A stretch of DNA of 64,000 bases from Chamaea fasciata (GCA_029207755.1 JARCOQ010000017.1:9994945-10058944); one strand, 5' to 3'; positions 50,510 through 62,653 are shown, counted from the first letter of the stretch. A program made the numbers and translations. The notes: generated by a model not told the origin, from the sequence alone.

Positions 50510-51260
50510 AAAATTACCTGGGAAATTCCAAAATGAAAGTATTTTGTTTAAAATTTTCAATTAAGGTTGCTAAGTAACAACAGTGTATCTACTTATCAGC
50601 TCATTTACAAAATCCAAGCACTGAAAAGCCAAGACATTAATAGTGGTGGAGATCATAAATCTTATGCTGCTGACATAATAAGCGTACATGCATTATTCTT
50701 ATCAAGTACAAAGAAAGTAAATACATATTTCATCACAACAAGCTTAATGCTGACCTCTAAATAAATAGCTGTCTTTCATTAGCAATCTCAAAATAAAACA
50801 TAAAGCAAACCCTATTAAAAAGAGCCATAAAAATTATGTATGTAGACACTAATGACACATATTGATCAGCTTCACGTGCAAAGCCATACGCATGCATAAT
50901 TCTGCCACAAATCAACATGGTTATGTGGGCTTTTTTTTCTCCTCAAACCAGACATTCCATAACATTCTCAAGGAAACATAATTATCAAGGATTAACTAAA
51001 AGTCAGCTGTCACTTTGATAGATATATATGTTTTATACAAACACTCTTGTAAGCCTCAGTACTCACTGTATCTCTTCAGGAGCACTTTACCATTGTAACT
51101 GAGCTTACCGAACGAATATGATTTTAAAGGTCAGAGTTAGGGCTGCTGGGCTCTGCTGGGACGTTCTGCTGTGCTGTGTTTTATGCTTCATAAAGCTCTG
51201 TCTCTCTGCTTGGCGCTAATTAGGAGAGTCCCTTGTAATCAGTGGCGCCATTCCAATTTC
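50510..51260. other. candidate conserved noncoding (enhancer-like) block
   Basis: About 750 bp of unique AT-rich sequence with many homeodomain/POU-type cores: 'tcaattaagg', 'cattaatagtgg', 'catgcattattc', 'cattagcaatc', 'cactaatgac', 'acgcatgcataattctg', 'ataattatcaagg' and 'gcgctaattaggag'. No repeats, tandem structure or long open frames. This is the strongest block of enhancer-like texture in the window. The call is inference and needs alignment across birds and other amniotes. Confidence 0.3.
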
Positions 51261-51510
51261 CATTAGCTAAGTTTTGGACTCCCAGGGCTGTTCCCTCCAC
51301 AGTTGCCCCATTTCAGTCGAGCACTTTGCCATATGCCAGCCCTTCTGCAGGTGCTGAAGCTCAGGGAAGTGCTTATGTTTGAGCGTTGGGATGGATCACG
51401 CAGGCCATGCGGGAACGTGAAGGAATGTGCTCGCCGTACCTCAAAACCCCAACCCTAAGGTGCTTTGTCAAGCACTTTTTGTATTTTTCTGGCATTTTGG
51501 TTGTTTCCAG

Positions 51511-51602
51511 GGGACTGAACCTCCAGCCAGGCCCACGTCAGCAAGAGTTGGGTCCTCTGTGGAGCCGTGGCCAAACTGAGCTGGAGCAGCACAGCTGGAA
51601 GG
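51511..51602 (+). other. weak candidate exon with strong splice-site context
   Basis: A long pyrimidine-rich tract (tttttgtatttttctggcat, then ttggttgtttccag) forms a near-ideal acceptor, and GAAGG|GTAAGG forms a usable donor 92 bp later. One frame is open through the segment, reading Gly-Leu-Asn-Leu-Gln-Pro-Gly after the junction. I recognise no protein. Acceptors this good occur by chance in 64 kb; a lncRNA exon is as likely as a coding one. Confidence 0.18.
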
Positions 51603-52054
51603 GTAAGGGCAAAGGCTGAGGGGGAAGAGCACGGCAGCCTCCATGGGCCAGGGTGGGCCACCGGGCAATCTGTGGTTTGAGCAGATGACGTAAATTTTTC
51701 ACAGGTTTTAATCAGCATTTTCAGGGCTCCAGGTCTCAGCCTGCCCTGAGCCAACATTCCTGGTTGTGCCAAGGTCTCCCAGCCGAGCCTCCCCACATCA
51801 CTCCCATGGACTGAGACTTTCTGCTGGATGAACAGCTGATTTTGACTCCTTGTAGGTAGCATTTGCTCTGCAGTTATTGCCACAATATACCAAATCCTTT
51901 TTTTTTTTTTTTTTTAATCACACTAAGTGCACCGAGGACCATATTGTCGCTGAAAGAAACTTCTGAAAACTTGCGGATAATAGTTAAATCCATTCAGCTT
52001 TGAACACTTTAAAAACTGATCAGACCTCTTTCTTAAAGCCCTGAAGTGCTTTTA

Positions 52055-52076
52055 ACTCCCACTGAAGCCAATCAGG
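52055..52076. repeat. fossil of the 'ttgacttcaatgggagtt' motif
   Basis: 'actcccactgaagccaatcagg' is close to the reverse of a phrase I associate with old repeats in bird, crocodile and turtle introns. Similar short relics stand at 3895-3910, 62634-62653 and 63979-63997. The family is not identified. Confidence 0.3.
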
Positions 52077-55000
52077 GCTCTTTGAAAGCAGTGAATGGCA
52101 GAACTAGCCCCTGAAACATGTGAGCCCAGCTACTGAGAGTGGAAGCAGAAAATAGGTTACCCCTCCCAGCACAAAAATGCAGATGTGAATTAACGCCACA
52201 TATGTAATGACATTTGAAAGCTACATTCAGTAAATCTTATTCAGAGTGAGGAAGAAACATGAAAGAAATCCATCAACAATAATTTAACTCAGACAAATAA
52301 CTATTACTCAATGTAAGCCAAATTGCAAACTGCAAGGACTCATGTATCAGTATATTTTAATGATCCCTCCACCCCCAAAAATGTTTAGACAAAAAATAGA
52401 TAAAGTAGTCCTTTCATTCAATGGCTCATTTACAAAAAGGAAAAAAAAAAAGAGCAAAACTGTGCTGAAATTTGAATTAAAGTGTTCATTTTGAAGTAAT
52501 GAAGAACTATAAAAAAATCTCTCAGGTTCTTAACTCCCCTCCTCCTGGGAGAAAGTGAGGGGAAGAGAAAGAAGTTTGTGTAGCTGTTCGTGTTGTGCAG
52601 AAAGCAAGGCTTTTTCAAAGCTTTTCAGCTCTGCTGATGAGGTAAAAAAGTTTTTCTTTGAAACTAGTTACTTTGCTCCCCTTCCCTCTTATCCCCTCCT
52701 ATATTTCTTGGATGGAGCAGCGTGGAGCAAGGGATGGTGAGAGGAAGAATCTGTCCCTGTGGGCAGAGAACCACCAGGAATGGACTTCCCTTTAAAATTC
52801 CTCTTCTTGTGCCTTATGAGTAAGCTCAGAAGGGATAGAAAACTGGGAGAAAGTGGGGAAATCCCCCAGGCTTCTTGCCCAGTGGCACTGATTCACATTT
52901 TGGCTGCCTCCTCTTCCCAATAATCCTCTTCATTTTCCCCACTGCAAAAGAGGAAAGCCTGGCCTCAGTCCTGGAACAGTGATGATGATGAGAGCAACAT
53001 TGGTTTCAGATTAATGTCGAGCAAGGAATTAGCAGTTAAAATCCTGATTACCACCATGGCCAGTCCTTTTCCTTCACCAGCACTGAGAGGACGTGGCTGT
53101 TGGACAGTGATGTGCAGTGATGGGAGAAAAAGTATTTTAAGGCAGAGGTAGAGGAAAAAGTGTGTTTTTAAGATTTCTGTATTAAAAGTAGAGGGAATAG
53201 CCTGTGTAGGCAGAGGATAACATACACTGGGTGCTATGCATATGTCAAAAATTTTTTTTAAATAAAAAATAAGCAAAATAAAGGTATTTCAAACTTAATC
53301 ATTTTATAGACTATAATCAGTTTGTGTTAATCTGTCTAAACATGTCAGTGATGACAGCACTTCCCTGTGGCCAGATAATAAATCAGGGTCTATGAAGCAA
53401 AGAAATTCAGAGTCTTTTTATTTGGTATGCTTTATATGCTGGAAGAAGTAATTTATATCCATTTAGATTCACTTGGATATATTTAGTCTTGAGTCTGAAA
53501 CTATCTTTGAAATCTATATGTATGGGATACTGAGAAAAAAAATGCTTTACACCTGCTGGTACCTGTCTGTGTGTCTGTGCCACTTGCACTATTTATTTTA
53601 GGAAAACAAGTGGGTTTTTTTTTTTTATCTCTTCAAGAGGGTGCAGAACTAATTTTTAGCTCATTATGGAGGTAATCTTGCCTTGCTTATTTGACTTGGG
53701 CTGTTTCCATAACATCTGCTTTCGTGCAGAGGCGCTGGGCGCTCCGTGGATGGAAGCAGCTCTATGTGTGGTTACATTCACATGTTGTTCACTTAATGAA
53801 ACGCTGGCAATTGGCCCGTGTTTGAAATACATCTGAACCACAGAGAGCTGCTTGATGCTGCTGCTATCCAGGAACCTCGAGGGGAGGGACACGCCATTGT
53901 CTGTGCTTCCTTGAGGGAGCTCAGAAAAAAATGTTAGGGGAAAAAGAGTGCACATGCTTTTCTAAAACAACCCAGGATGCACAAGGAAATTCTGGATTAG
54001 GTGCTAAGGGGTGTTCTTAAACAGGGATGGAGGAAATATTCTTGCCAATGCTTTTAAATTGCTTTATACTGAGTGTTCTAACCAGTCGGCTCTTGGTGCT
54101 CTGCACAAAAATCCAGCTTTTGCCAGGCTCACAGGCAGAAGTGCATGGACTTGTTTCCGGTCCTTTGAGTCTAAACCTGAATCCTCAGCTCACCTGTGTG
54201 GTTCCCTCCTTCCCTTAGTGACCAACACTGGCACCCACTGGGCAGCACAGGATCTTCCCCTTCCACAGAACAGGTCACCTGGAACATGCTCTGGTGCTTT
54301 TCTATCTCTCTTTATATAAATTTTCAAATGTATGTGATTTCAGCTGGCAGATAAAAAAATAAACTTGCTGACAGAATTATTTTCCTGTGAAAACCACAGA
54401 AAAATTCAGATTTTAAATACTGTTGCCCAAAAGCAAAGATGTCATTTTGTTCACTGAATTTTTCAAAATTATTTCCATAATTTCAATTAATCCGTTTGGT
54501 CAATGAGGTGGGGAAGGAGGCAAGAAGGTTCTGATGTGGAACAAGAGCTATCAAAGGCAAAGTTAACTATTAAACTCTTATAATAATTTTCTGGTGAGTG
54601 TGATCATTCAGGACTGTTCTTCCCCCCACAGGCAGTGCCAAGGTTGAACTGGCCTTTCCCGAATCCACACACATTCCTCGCTGAGATACAAACCCCGTTG
54701 TGTGCTGTTTGCTAATGTAAAGATATTTGTACTCCCCAAATCACAGCAGAAATAAACTGATCTATTCTGAAGCCAACCCAGACCCAAAGGCTTCTTTATG
54801 TATTTATTCACAAGCTGCTGTTTTATCGCAGGGCATGTGTCAGCCAGCAATTCATTCCTTTCTGTTCCAGGGATTTCATGCTATGGGAAGTGATGGGGCT
54901 TTTTGAATAAGGCAGCGGAGAAAGCCAAATGCTTGGGGCTCTCAGGAGAGGCAGAGGGGCATGGCAGGGAGAGGAGCATGCCAAGGGGGGATGGAGAGGC

Positions 55001-55316
55001 AGAAAAGCCTCTCAGAGCTCACGCTGTTTGCATCACTGCTTGCAGTGCCACCTCATCAGCAGGTAATGCAATCCTCTGAGGATTGCTTCACGGAGCTGCA
55101 TCACTACCAGGAACCGCTGAGGTCAGTGGGCGTGCAGGTGGAGATGCCCTGAGTCAGAGAAGGCATCAGCTGATGGAACAGATCAAGGGGCTAGTTGTGA
55201 TTTTATATCTTTTTTTTTTTTTCCCCAGATAATGCACGTTAGTCTCCTGAGCTCCAGCTTGGCAGGATGAAAGTGCTCCTGTACCACAGTGCTCCCAGCC
55301 AGTGAATCGAAAGCAG

Positions 55317-55341
55317 ACACACACACACACACACACACACA
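55317..55341. repeat. (AC)n dinucleotide microsatellite, 12.5 copies
   Basis: Uninterrupted AC repeat preceded by 'aagcag' and followed by 'aaagtg'. A Cys-Val repeat in a minus-strand frame is an artefact. Confidence 0.97.
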
Positions 55342-57227
55342 AAGTGCTGTCACTCTGTTCACCTAAGACTTCAGATTTTTTTTTTTTTTGGCACTTGGAG
55401 CCCAGCTCTGCTAGCAACTACAAATTTCCAGAAGGATTTGAATGCACAGAGTTCGAGAGCAGGATTTGATCTTCAGCGGGGTCCAGGTTGTGGCAGCTGG
55501 AGCTGCTTTCCTTGAGAACACCCATCTGGGCTGTGCGAGGGCTCTGGCCATTGGTGTCAGTGCTCACATCTTCCAAAATCTAAACCAGGAGAGACTGTGG
55601 CAGCACAAGACTGTGTGTGGGTAGGTGTGTTTGAGGGAGATAATTATTGGGTAAGGCAGGAAAACATTTACCTACTTCTGTAAAGTGATCTCTGAAGACA
55701 AGAAGAATCCCTATCCTTTAGCCTTTTAATTGATTTTAATTATTCAAAGCTCTTTCCCTCCTTGCTCAAATAGCAGTGTGATACAATATTGTTGCAAGTG
55801 TCTTGGTGCCTTTTGAGATACTTAAATACGAATAGCTGGGAAGCTGGTGCCTGCTCTCCCCCTCAAGCACACAGCCAAATCTTGCTGTGCAAGGCAGAGC
55901 CCACTGCACAAGAGCCAGATTATTCTAACAGCAGTCTTCATTTCATGGGGATTCGTTTAAGTGGATTCCACACAATACTCTAAAAATGTTATGAGAGATG
56001 ATTCTAATAAGGCAGAAGCCACTACGGCATTTAAGGGGAATTTAATCTTATTCTCCTACCACATAAAAAGGAGAGAAGTGCTGACATTTCAGCCCACTAC
56101 TGGCCTGCTTCACAAGCATTTCAAACTGTGATTTTCCATTATACAGCTGTGTATTCCACTTATACATGTGTGTAGATTGCATCAAACCCCTTTTCCTCCC
56201 CTGTGATCCCCACTTCACCTTCCTGCTCTTTGGAAAAACACACACAGAGAACGGTCTGGCTGCAGTGTTCACCAGCAGAAATGACTCTGGTTTGAGGAGC
56301 TGGGTGTGCTGAGGCCTGGCAGTGGTGTCACAGTGGGAAGGGGCAGCACACTGCATTGCTCGCATGCAATCCCAGCAGTCAGGATCATCCAGAGTGTGTG
56401 CTGGCACATGGGGAGCAATGCTCCAGCGCGCAGAGGGTTATTGCTGTGATTCACTGCTGGGTGGGCATGGCTGTCCAGTCCACCAGAGTGGGAGGAACAC
56501 ACCGAGTCCTCGCTCCTCTCAGCTGTTCTGGTTTTGGCTATCCTGCCAGAGCCCTCTGTGGGAACCTGCCCAGTGCTGCAGTGCATTGGTTTGTATACCA
56601 AGAGCACAGAGGTGAGTGGAGGAGACTCATCTAGCCTTTGGCAGCTGAGGGATGCTGCTGAGGTGTTTAGGCGCGTTCACACTGGAAGAGTTTGCAAAAG
56701 AGGGAGGCCCTACTGCCCCCCAAGCAGCAGGGGAAGCAGGCTGGTTGAAGTGCAGGGCTGCCCAGGTGCGTGGGGTGTGGCTGTGCTGAGCTCCCTCTCC
56801 TAAGGCTGAACAGCCCCTCCACGCAGGCTGCTTTCCTACAGAGAACTTCCCAGCCTTCCACACCGTGCTTGGACCTCCTGCTCCTGTGTCACGCCTCTGC
56901 TCTGAGCCACACAGCCCCAGGGCAAGGCTTGGGGTGCCTGAAGCATCAGAGGGCTCCACTGGCTTTGCTCTTCCCACTGCCTCTCCCACTCTCTGTTGCA
57001 CAAACCAGCCCTCCTCCTTCCTGAGGCATATTCCTGCCATTATGCTTCCCGGGAGTTGGCTTCCTGGGGTAGCCTTCATCCCTGTGATTGAGCTGATTTA
57101 CCCAACCCTGTTCCTGCTCCTCCCTCTGATAATATTAGCCTATCTATTGCATATGCCAGGTATAAAGTTACAAAGGTAATTACCCTTCCAGCCATCCTCT
57201 GGGGAGGCTGTTTTTCTAATGCTGTCT
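55342..57227. other. unique noncoding DNA
   Basis: Contains T14 (55376-55389). The GC-rich part at 56.3-57.1 kb gives overlapping stop-poor frames on both strands, none protein-like. No gene recognised. Confidence 0.55.
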
Positions 57228-57321
57228 CTGGTTTAGTGGTGGGCTTGGCAGTGCTGGGTTAGCAACTGGACTAAGTGACCTTAGAGGGCTTTTCCATCCT
57301 AAATGGTTCTGTAATTCTACA
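57228..57321 (+). mobile_element. CR1 LINE fragment, truncated 3' end
   Basis: 'ctggtttagtggtgggcttg', 'gcagtgctgggttagc', 'aactggactaagtgacctta', 'gagggcttttccatcctaaa' and 'tggttctgtaattctac' follow the avian CR1 3' terminus. It shares the 'tagtggtgggcttggcagtg' block with the copy at 24.4 kb and differs in the body, so the two are independent insertions rather than a local duplication. No coding part remains. Confidence 0.88.
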
Positions 57322-57728
57322 GTAGATCTCTAACTGCTGATAGGTTCACTGCTCAGCCAGAAGGTGCACAGACAGAGGAGTATGTGGGCTGTTGAACAAA
57401 AGGGACCATTTTTCATAGAGGTTTGCATAGTATCCACCATAAAATGCCTTGTTCTCATTTGTATCTTTAGGCACTACCCATGGTGCCAAAGAGATCAGCC
57501 ATACAAGTGTTAGCTTTTGTTCTTTGTGCGGTGATGATGCTGTGGGGTGGGATGGGAGCACTCTGTGTTTGGCTTGGGGATGCCCCAAATGCGTGTACCC
57601 AGTGACAAGGAGCTCAGGGAAGGGGGTACAACCCCTTTGTTTGTCATTCCTGCTTCATCTGATGCAACAACCAGTTGTAAAGTAGTCCCAGCATAAAAGG
57701 AAAGGGAAAAGTCCCAGCTAGGAACCCC

Positions 57729-57900
57729 AGATTTGAGTCTTGGCTCAGACAACTTTCTTTTCATCCTTATGCAAATCAGACAACTCCCGCTTATTTCATC
57801 ATGAAGTGGGAGGCAGAGTAAGGCTGACGTAGTCTGCAGTACCTCCCAGGAGTATTAGGAAGGTTAATTAGTTAATGTTTCCAAAGTGTGCTTATACAAG
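57729..57900 (+). mobile_element. MIR-like ancient SINE, near full length
   Basis: Blocks in MIR order: 'gatttgagtcttggctcaga' (tRNA-like end, cf. 'ggttcaaatcctggctctgc'), 'aaatcagacaactcccgctt' (cf. 'aagtcacttaacctct'), 'atttcatcatgaagtgggag' (cf. 'tttcctcatctgtaaaatggg'), 'cagtacctcccaggagtatt' (cf. 'tagtacctacctcatagg'), then 'aggaaggttaattagttaat' and 'gtttccaaagtgtgctta' (cf. 'gaggattaaatgagttaatg..gtaaagtgctt'). The collinearity over 170 bp makes this the best of the ancient-SINE calls. A perfect octamer ATGCAAAT lies inside it. Confidence 0.55.
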
Positions 57901-58892
57901 TGCCAAACAAAACTAACAACAAGAGGAAAAAAATGACACGACAAAGAAAATAAACAAACATAAAGCCAAATTAAACATAGTTAAGGGAGGTAACTCTATG
58001 ATATTAAATATGAAATGGTAGAATGAAAATAGAGATTGATGTAACTTATATGAACTACAGAATACTGAATGCAAAACTTATTTGCAGGCGGCACTATATG
58101 ACAGGACAGACTGATTCTTAAAAGAGGCATTTTAGTTAAGTTTTAGGCTTCTGTGACAGTGATTTATTTTAATGATACACAATGCTTCACTTCACATTTG
58201 TGATTTCAAGACCTCTCTAAGTCTATGTAAATTCTAGCTGCTAGGGCGCAAGATACAATCATGGCTCTTACTTACTTTTATAGTGTCACATAAATGTGAA
58301 AAATTGAAGAGTTGCTCCAGGCCAGCATGCTACATTTTGACACTGTGAGAATCTCTGTATCCTGCATACCCTACTCTGATCAGGGAATATCTGTGAGAGT
58401 GTGTACCGAGGAAGGAACAGAAAGCGAAGGACAAAGCAGCTCACAATGTGGAGGATCCAGAAGCAGTGCTCCCTCATTCCAAGCTGTTTCACTATGTGGA
58501 GCAGCAGGCAAACAGGAGGAAAAAAACCAACTTAGCAGGCTTTTAAACATACGAAATATTCTCAGTGGGATACAAACAAGATCAGAATATTTCTCATGAG
58601 TCTGTCAGTTGGCAAACTCAGAATCGATCCTCTCTCCATGCAATCCTCAGGCTGAGATGGGGCTAGCTTGGAGTGAAATTGCCTGGTGGAAACATGCCTT
58701 GCTCTGCGATTTTGCCTGGTTCTGTAATCAAATTTCACAATAATGAAAACTGTAAGTCAAGAAATTGAGGAAATGTCATGAAAAAGAAACCCACGAAATA
58801 AATATGCGCTGAATAAATCCATCCACACTAACTTGGGAGGAACAGGAATAGTGGCTAGCACAGCACGTCTGCCTTCTCAGCTGATCACTGAA

Positions 58893-58956
58893 TCACAGCC
58901 TGACTTTGAGCACATCGCTCAAATCTTGCTTAGCTTTGGTTTTCTCCTCCAGGAAA
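58893..58956 (+). mobile_element. possible MIR-like ancient SINE fragment
   Basis: 'cacagcctgactttgagcac', then 'atcgctcaaatcttgcttag', then 'ctttggttttctcctccagg' parallels 'gtgtgaccttgggcaagtcacttaacctctctgtgcctcagtttcctcatctg' of MIR. Short and diverged. Confidence 0.35.
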
Positions 58957-59270
58957 GAGAGAGAACAAAGAATGTGTGTGCCAGGCTCACTCCGAGCAGT
59001 CGGTGCCTGGCTGCCCACGGCTCCCACAGCCCCCAGGCTGAGGGTGAGGGAGGTGCATTCCCCAGGAGGCTCTTTCAGCACATCCAAGGCAGCCCCACAT
59101 TCCAGCTGACTGATCCTCAGGCCTGGTGACAAAGAATGGCAGCGAGGACAGGCCCCGTGTGCACCCTGGGGTGCCCCTGGGCACTGGGAACCTGTTGTTC
59201 CCTTGCTTCTGCCACTGTGTTGTTCCTGCCAAGGAGCCCCAGGCCACTCTGCACGTGCAGAGGAGCTGGG

Positions 59271-59491
59271 AAGGCTCTGAGTGGCAGGAACTCAGTGTTT
59301 CTGCTCTCACAATCCTTGCAAGGCACTGCTGGTGGCTTTAAACACACGTTGGCTGTGTGACACCGTGTGTGTCAAGGCTCTGCATGGCAGGAACTCGGTA
59401 TTTCTCCTCTTGCAATTATTGCAAGGTGCTGCTGGTGTCTTTAAACACATGTTGTCTGTGTGGCACCGTGTGTGCCAAGGCTCAGCTGCAT
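59271..59491 (+). repeat. tandem duplication, 103-bp unit, 2.1 copies
   Basis: Unit 1 (59283-59385) and unit 2 (59386-59491) align with 14 substitutions and one 3-bp insertion by hand count (about 86% identity). The 12 bp before unit 1 (aaggctctgagt) resembles the end of the unit (aaggctctgcat), giving a partial third copy. The unit contains 'aggaactc', 'gctttaaacacac' and 'caccgtgtgtg'. Because 103 is not a multiple of three, the two units read in different frames within the 136-codon open frame covering them, so the duplicated peptide is not preserved. This argues against coding. Confidence 0.85.
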
Positions 59492-60339
59492 GCTGTGGTC
59501 TGCACTGGCACCAGTGCCACTGCAGAGCTGAAACCACTGAGGCTCCTGTGGGTTTCATCCAAAATCCTTGCAGCTGTGGCTGCAAACTCCAAGGAATGTG
59601 TCGAGCTGTGTCAGTCACACTAAGCTTCACCCATGCAAACTGGCTGAGGATACTGGAGCACTTTTCATGCTTGCAAGAATTTCTCCCCTAAGATGGGAAT
59701 GTGGCAGGCCCTGTGTGAGTGTCATGGCCTCTCCTCGGGGTCAGAAGGAGAAGTGAGAAGTGTGTGCTACACAAACTAAAAATTAGTATGGCACGAAATG
59801 AAAACTCTGGACCCGGATGAGGCCAATATTTCTGGTGCCACGGGGAATCCTTCAGGCAGTCCTACTCAGATTTATTCCACATGCACTGAAACCTAGACGC
59901 CCAGCTCAGTGATGTCCATTGTCCCTCAAAGAGAAAATTCCTCCAGTTGTATTTTGTTGCCTGGAAGTGACATTTACCAACACACATTTACCCTTTTCAT
60001 ACTGTACTTAAATTAACAAGCTTTTCCTCCTCCAATCCATGAACTTACAGTGCATCAAGCTGAAGGCATTTAGTTCATTGTACATCCCATAAAAGCTGTT
60101 CTTAATGGCTATTTTTTAACCTGAGCAGTCCTGTAGATGCCATTCCAAGGGCCACTATGTGATAGAAGCCAAAGAAATTGCAGGGCAGGCCAGGTTGAAG
60201 TAGGTTCTACTGAGCTAATTTTTTAAAGCACACTTCTGAATTTGGCCCATCTGTTTTCTCTAACATACATATCTTCTATACCTGGTAGCAACACTCAAAT
60301 CACCCTGCAAAGGAGGAGAGAGGAAGGGGAAAGAAAATG

Positions 60340-61000
60340 TGATTACGAAACATCAGAGTAGATCTGATCATGTCAAATTCCTCCGGAGAAAAAGAGAAAA
60401 AAATTACCAGCACGCAGTGCTTGAAGTCAATAAATGGAATTTACCCAATTCAGCAGAGGCATCAGGGAAATCACTCTTGATTTGTCTTTGATAGGTTGAC
60501 AAAATCTCTGTTAAAGTTGTTTTAATGTGTTTGTAACTAGGCTTCCAAATACACTGAACCCGGGCCAGATCTCAGCTTAATAGGACCAGCCCTCCACGTC
60601 AATCAAATTTGTAGCTGGTGAGAAAAATGAACCTTTTTTTGTGCCCCTTGTTCTCAAGTTGGGCAAAGAGCCCAAAAGTGTCTGAGGTTTTACTTTGCCA
60701 AGCTTCTGAAGGAAAATTTACTTACAGGAATGAAAATGCCTCATGTCTGTCTGCAGCACAATGAAACGAGTCAGGCCAAAAACTGCCCCCAGACGTTTCC
60801 TTGTGGCATCTGTTGGAGTCAGCAGTGCCATCGTGTAGGTGAGCTGAGGGCAGAATTCAGCTGGTTGATAATGGAATCAGGCATTATGAAATGAAGGTAT
60901 GTTCTGCTCTCCGTGTCGGCAACATTAATGAATTAATTCGCTGCTTAATTAATACACAAAGCCACAGAGTGCTGCTGGCAAATTAACTGTCAGCAAGACA
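60340..61000. promoter_or_regulatory. candidate enhancer with dense TAAT palindromes
   Basis: Within 60924-60953 there are ATTAAT, AATTAATT and TTAATTAA, three homeodomain-type palindromes in 30 bp, followed by 'caaattaactg' at about 60980. The segment further left has 'gtcaatcaaattt' (PBX-like) near 60599 and 'gtgattacgaa' near 60340. No repeat signatures. Inference from motif density only. Confidence 0.3.
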
Positions 61001-62633
61001 CGTCGCTCCAAGGGTGACTGGGTATTTCTTTTTTCTTCACCCTGCCTGTGTCAGGGGCAGAGATCAGGTTAGGTGCTGAGTCACGGAGTTATAATGGGAA
61101 CTACTGGGACCTGAGCTCTTTGGAAAAAGCTGCTCCTGTCCTCTCCCTCTCTGGATGCAGGAGACAAAGGTCAGAGCTCCATCCAACGCGAGGCACTGCA
61201 GAAGCATTTCTCCATCTTTTAAATCCTGCAGTGACAGTCACCACCTCCTCACCCACACTTGCTTTATAGTTGAGAAACAAGATTATTTATATTAAAAAAA
61301 GGCTAAATATATTAGAACTCAGTGCCATAGCTGCAAAGAAGAGCTGAAAATCTAGCTGCAATGGTATTATGTGAATTTGTGTCTGACTTTCCCCCAAATC
61401 TGGTCAGAATTTTTAAAAGGGGTCTAGATTCACAGCAAAGCAGAATCCTGACTGCTTGCTGTTTTCACATAGCTGATACTTCTCATCTCAGTAAAAGTGA
61501 AATGCATGCTTGGACTTTCTTGAATTGCTTGAACTTCTGAGCAAACTGACAATGAAAAGAAAACACCAGAAAATCAGGGAGTTGTGCATTCAAATTCACC
61601 TCAGGAGTGAGCTGAAGACTCAGCTTCCCCTCTGATCACCCTTTTAGTTGTGAGCTCGGAGTACACCATAGCTTCAAGCAAGGCCCCAGCTTTTCAGGAT
61701 GTTTCTACAGAAATCACATGGCAACAGTGAAAACTTTGGTAAAAAATGAGCTCTGGTGCACTCGAAAGGCTTTATGAATCATTTCTGCAAGGAGCTGCAC
61801 AGTCATTAATCAAAGCTGAAACCTGGCAGGGTGCAGTGGGTTGGTTACTCACTGCACCCAGAGCTCAGCACCCAATCCAGGCCTCACTGAATCCTCTGGG
61901 AGATCTTCCATGCATTCCTCTAGGCTTTGGGTGAATGTTTGAATGACAACTAGCCTGGGATCTCTTTTCCATGCATGATACAGATGAGGGTACTAAAGAG
62001 AGGAGACGGTTGTTTACAAGGAATGCTGCATCTCAGAGCAAGGGGAGGACATGACTACAGAAAAAAAAATACACCAAATGTTTTGCAAATCTGATTATCT
62101 ACCAGAAAAGTAATTTCACAATTATGTAAATACACAGTTATTCTGTGAAAAAAAAAAAATAAAAGCTCTGTCTTGCTACTTGCACAAGAGGCTCCTTTGC
62201 TGTGATGAAAAACATCTGCCACCATTTAGAGCAGACTCCAGGGTGCATTTGCACTGTGCTCTCTCCCCCAAATGCACGGGGACATGGAGTGGAGGAACTT
62301 GGTTTGTTGACTGGGGAGGGATTTCTACAAGGAAAATAGAGTGGTGGGAGCTCAGATCCATTGTCCACTCTGCCCAAGGCCTGATACCTCTGTTAGAGCC
62401 ATGAGCGACCAGTGACAGAGCCTCCCCAACTTTCCAACTTAATCTCCGTGGACTTTCTCCATTCCACATGCAGAAGAAATATTATTCTCTTTCACAGTAA
62501 ATCTTCACATAAGACTGAGTCTACTATCCTTTAAGAAGGATCCTGTGTTTCACAGAACAGTAAATTTGACTGGAAACTTAGCAGGAAAAGCAGTCACAAA
62601 CAAGTGGACCTTAAACTAATAGGTGTCTTTATA

Positions 62634-62653
62634 TTGACTTCAGTGGGCTCTGG
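62634..62653 (+). repeat. fossil of the 'ttgacttcaatggg' motif
   Basis: 'ttgacttcagtgggctctgg' is the clearest of several short relics of one old phrase found across the window. The parent element is not identified. Confidence 0.35.

Larger units (their letters stand above)
51261..55316. other. unique noncoding DNA
   Basis: No gene recognised except the weak exon candidate at 51511-51602. T18 (51898-51915), T12 (53615-53626), T13 (55210-55222) and other short homopolymers are present. The old repeat-like phrase at 52055-52076 is listed separately. Open frames show no recognised domains. Confidence 0.55.
57322..59270. other. noncoding DNA, partly ancient repeat
   Basis: Apart from the MIR-like pieces, nothing is recognised. 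The AT-rich block 57895-58100 is unique sequence. No open frame resembles protein. Confidence 0.5.

Noticed and set aside
59281..59691. 136-codon frame with apparently repeated Cys-rich peptides
   Set aside because: The underlying 103-bp tandem repeat is not a multiple of three, so the copies are read in different frames.
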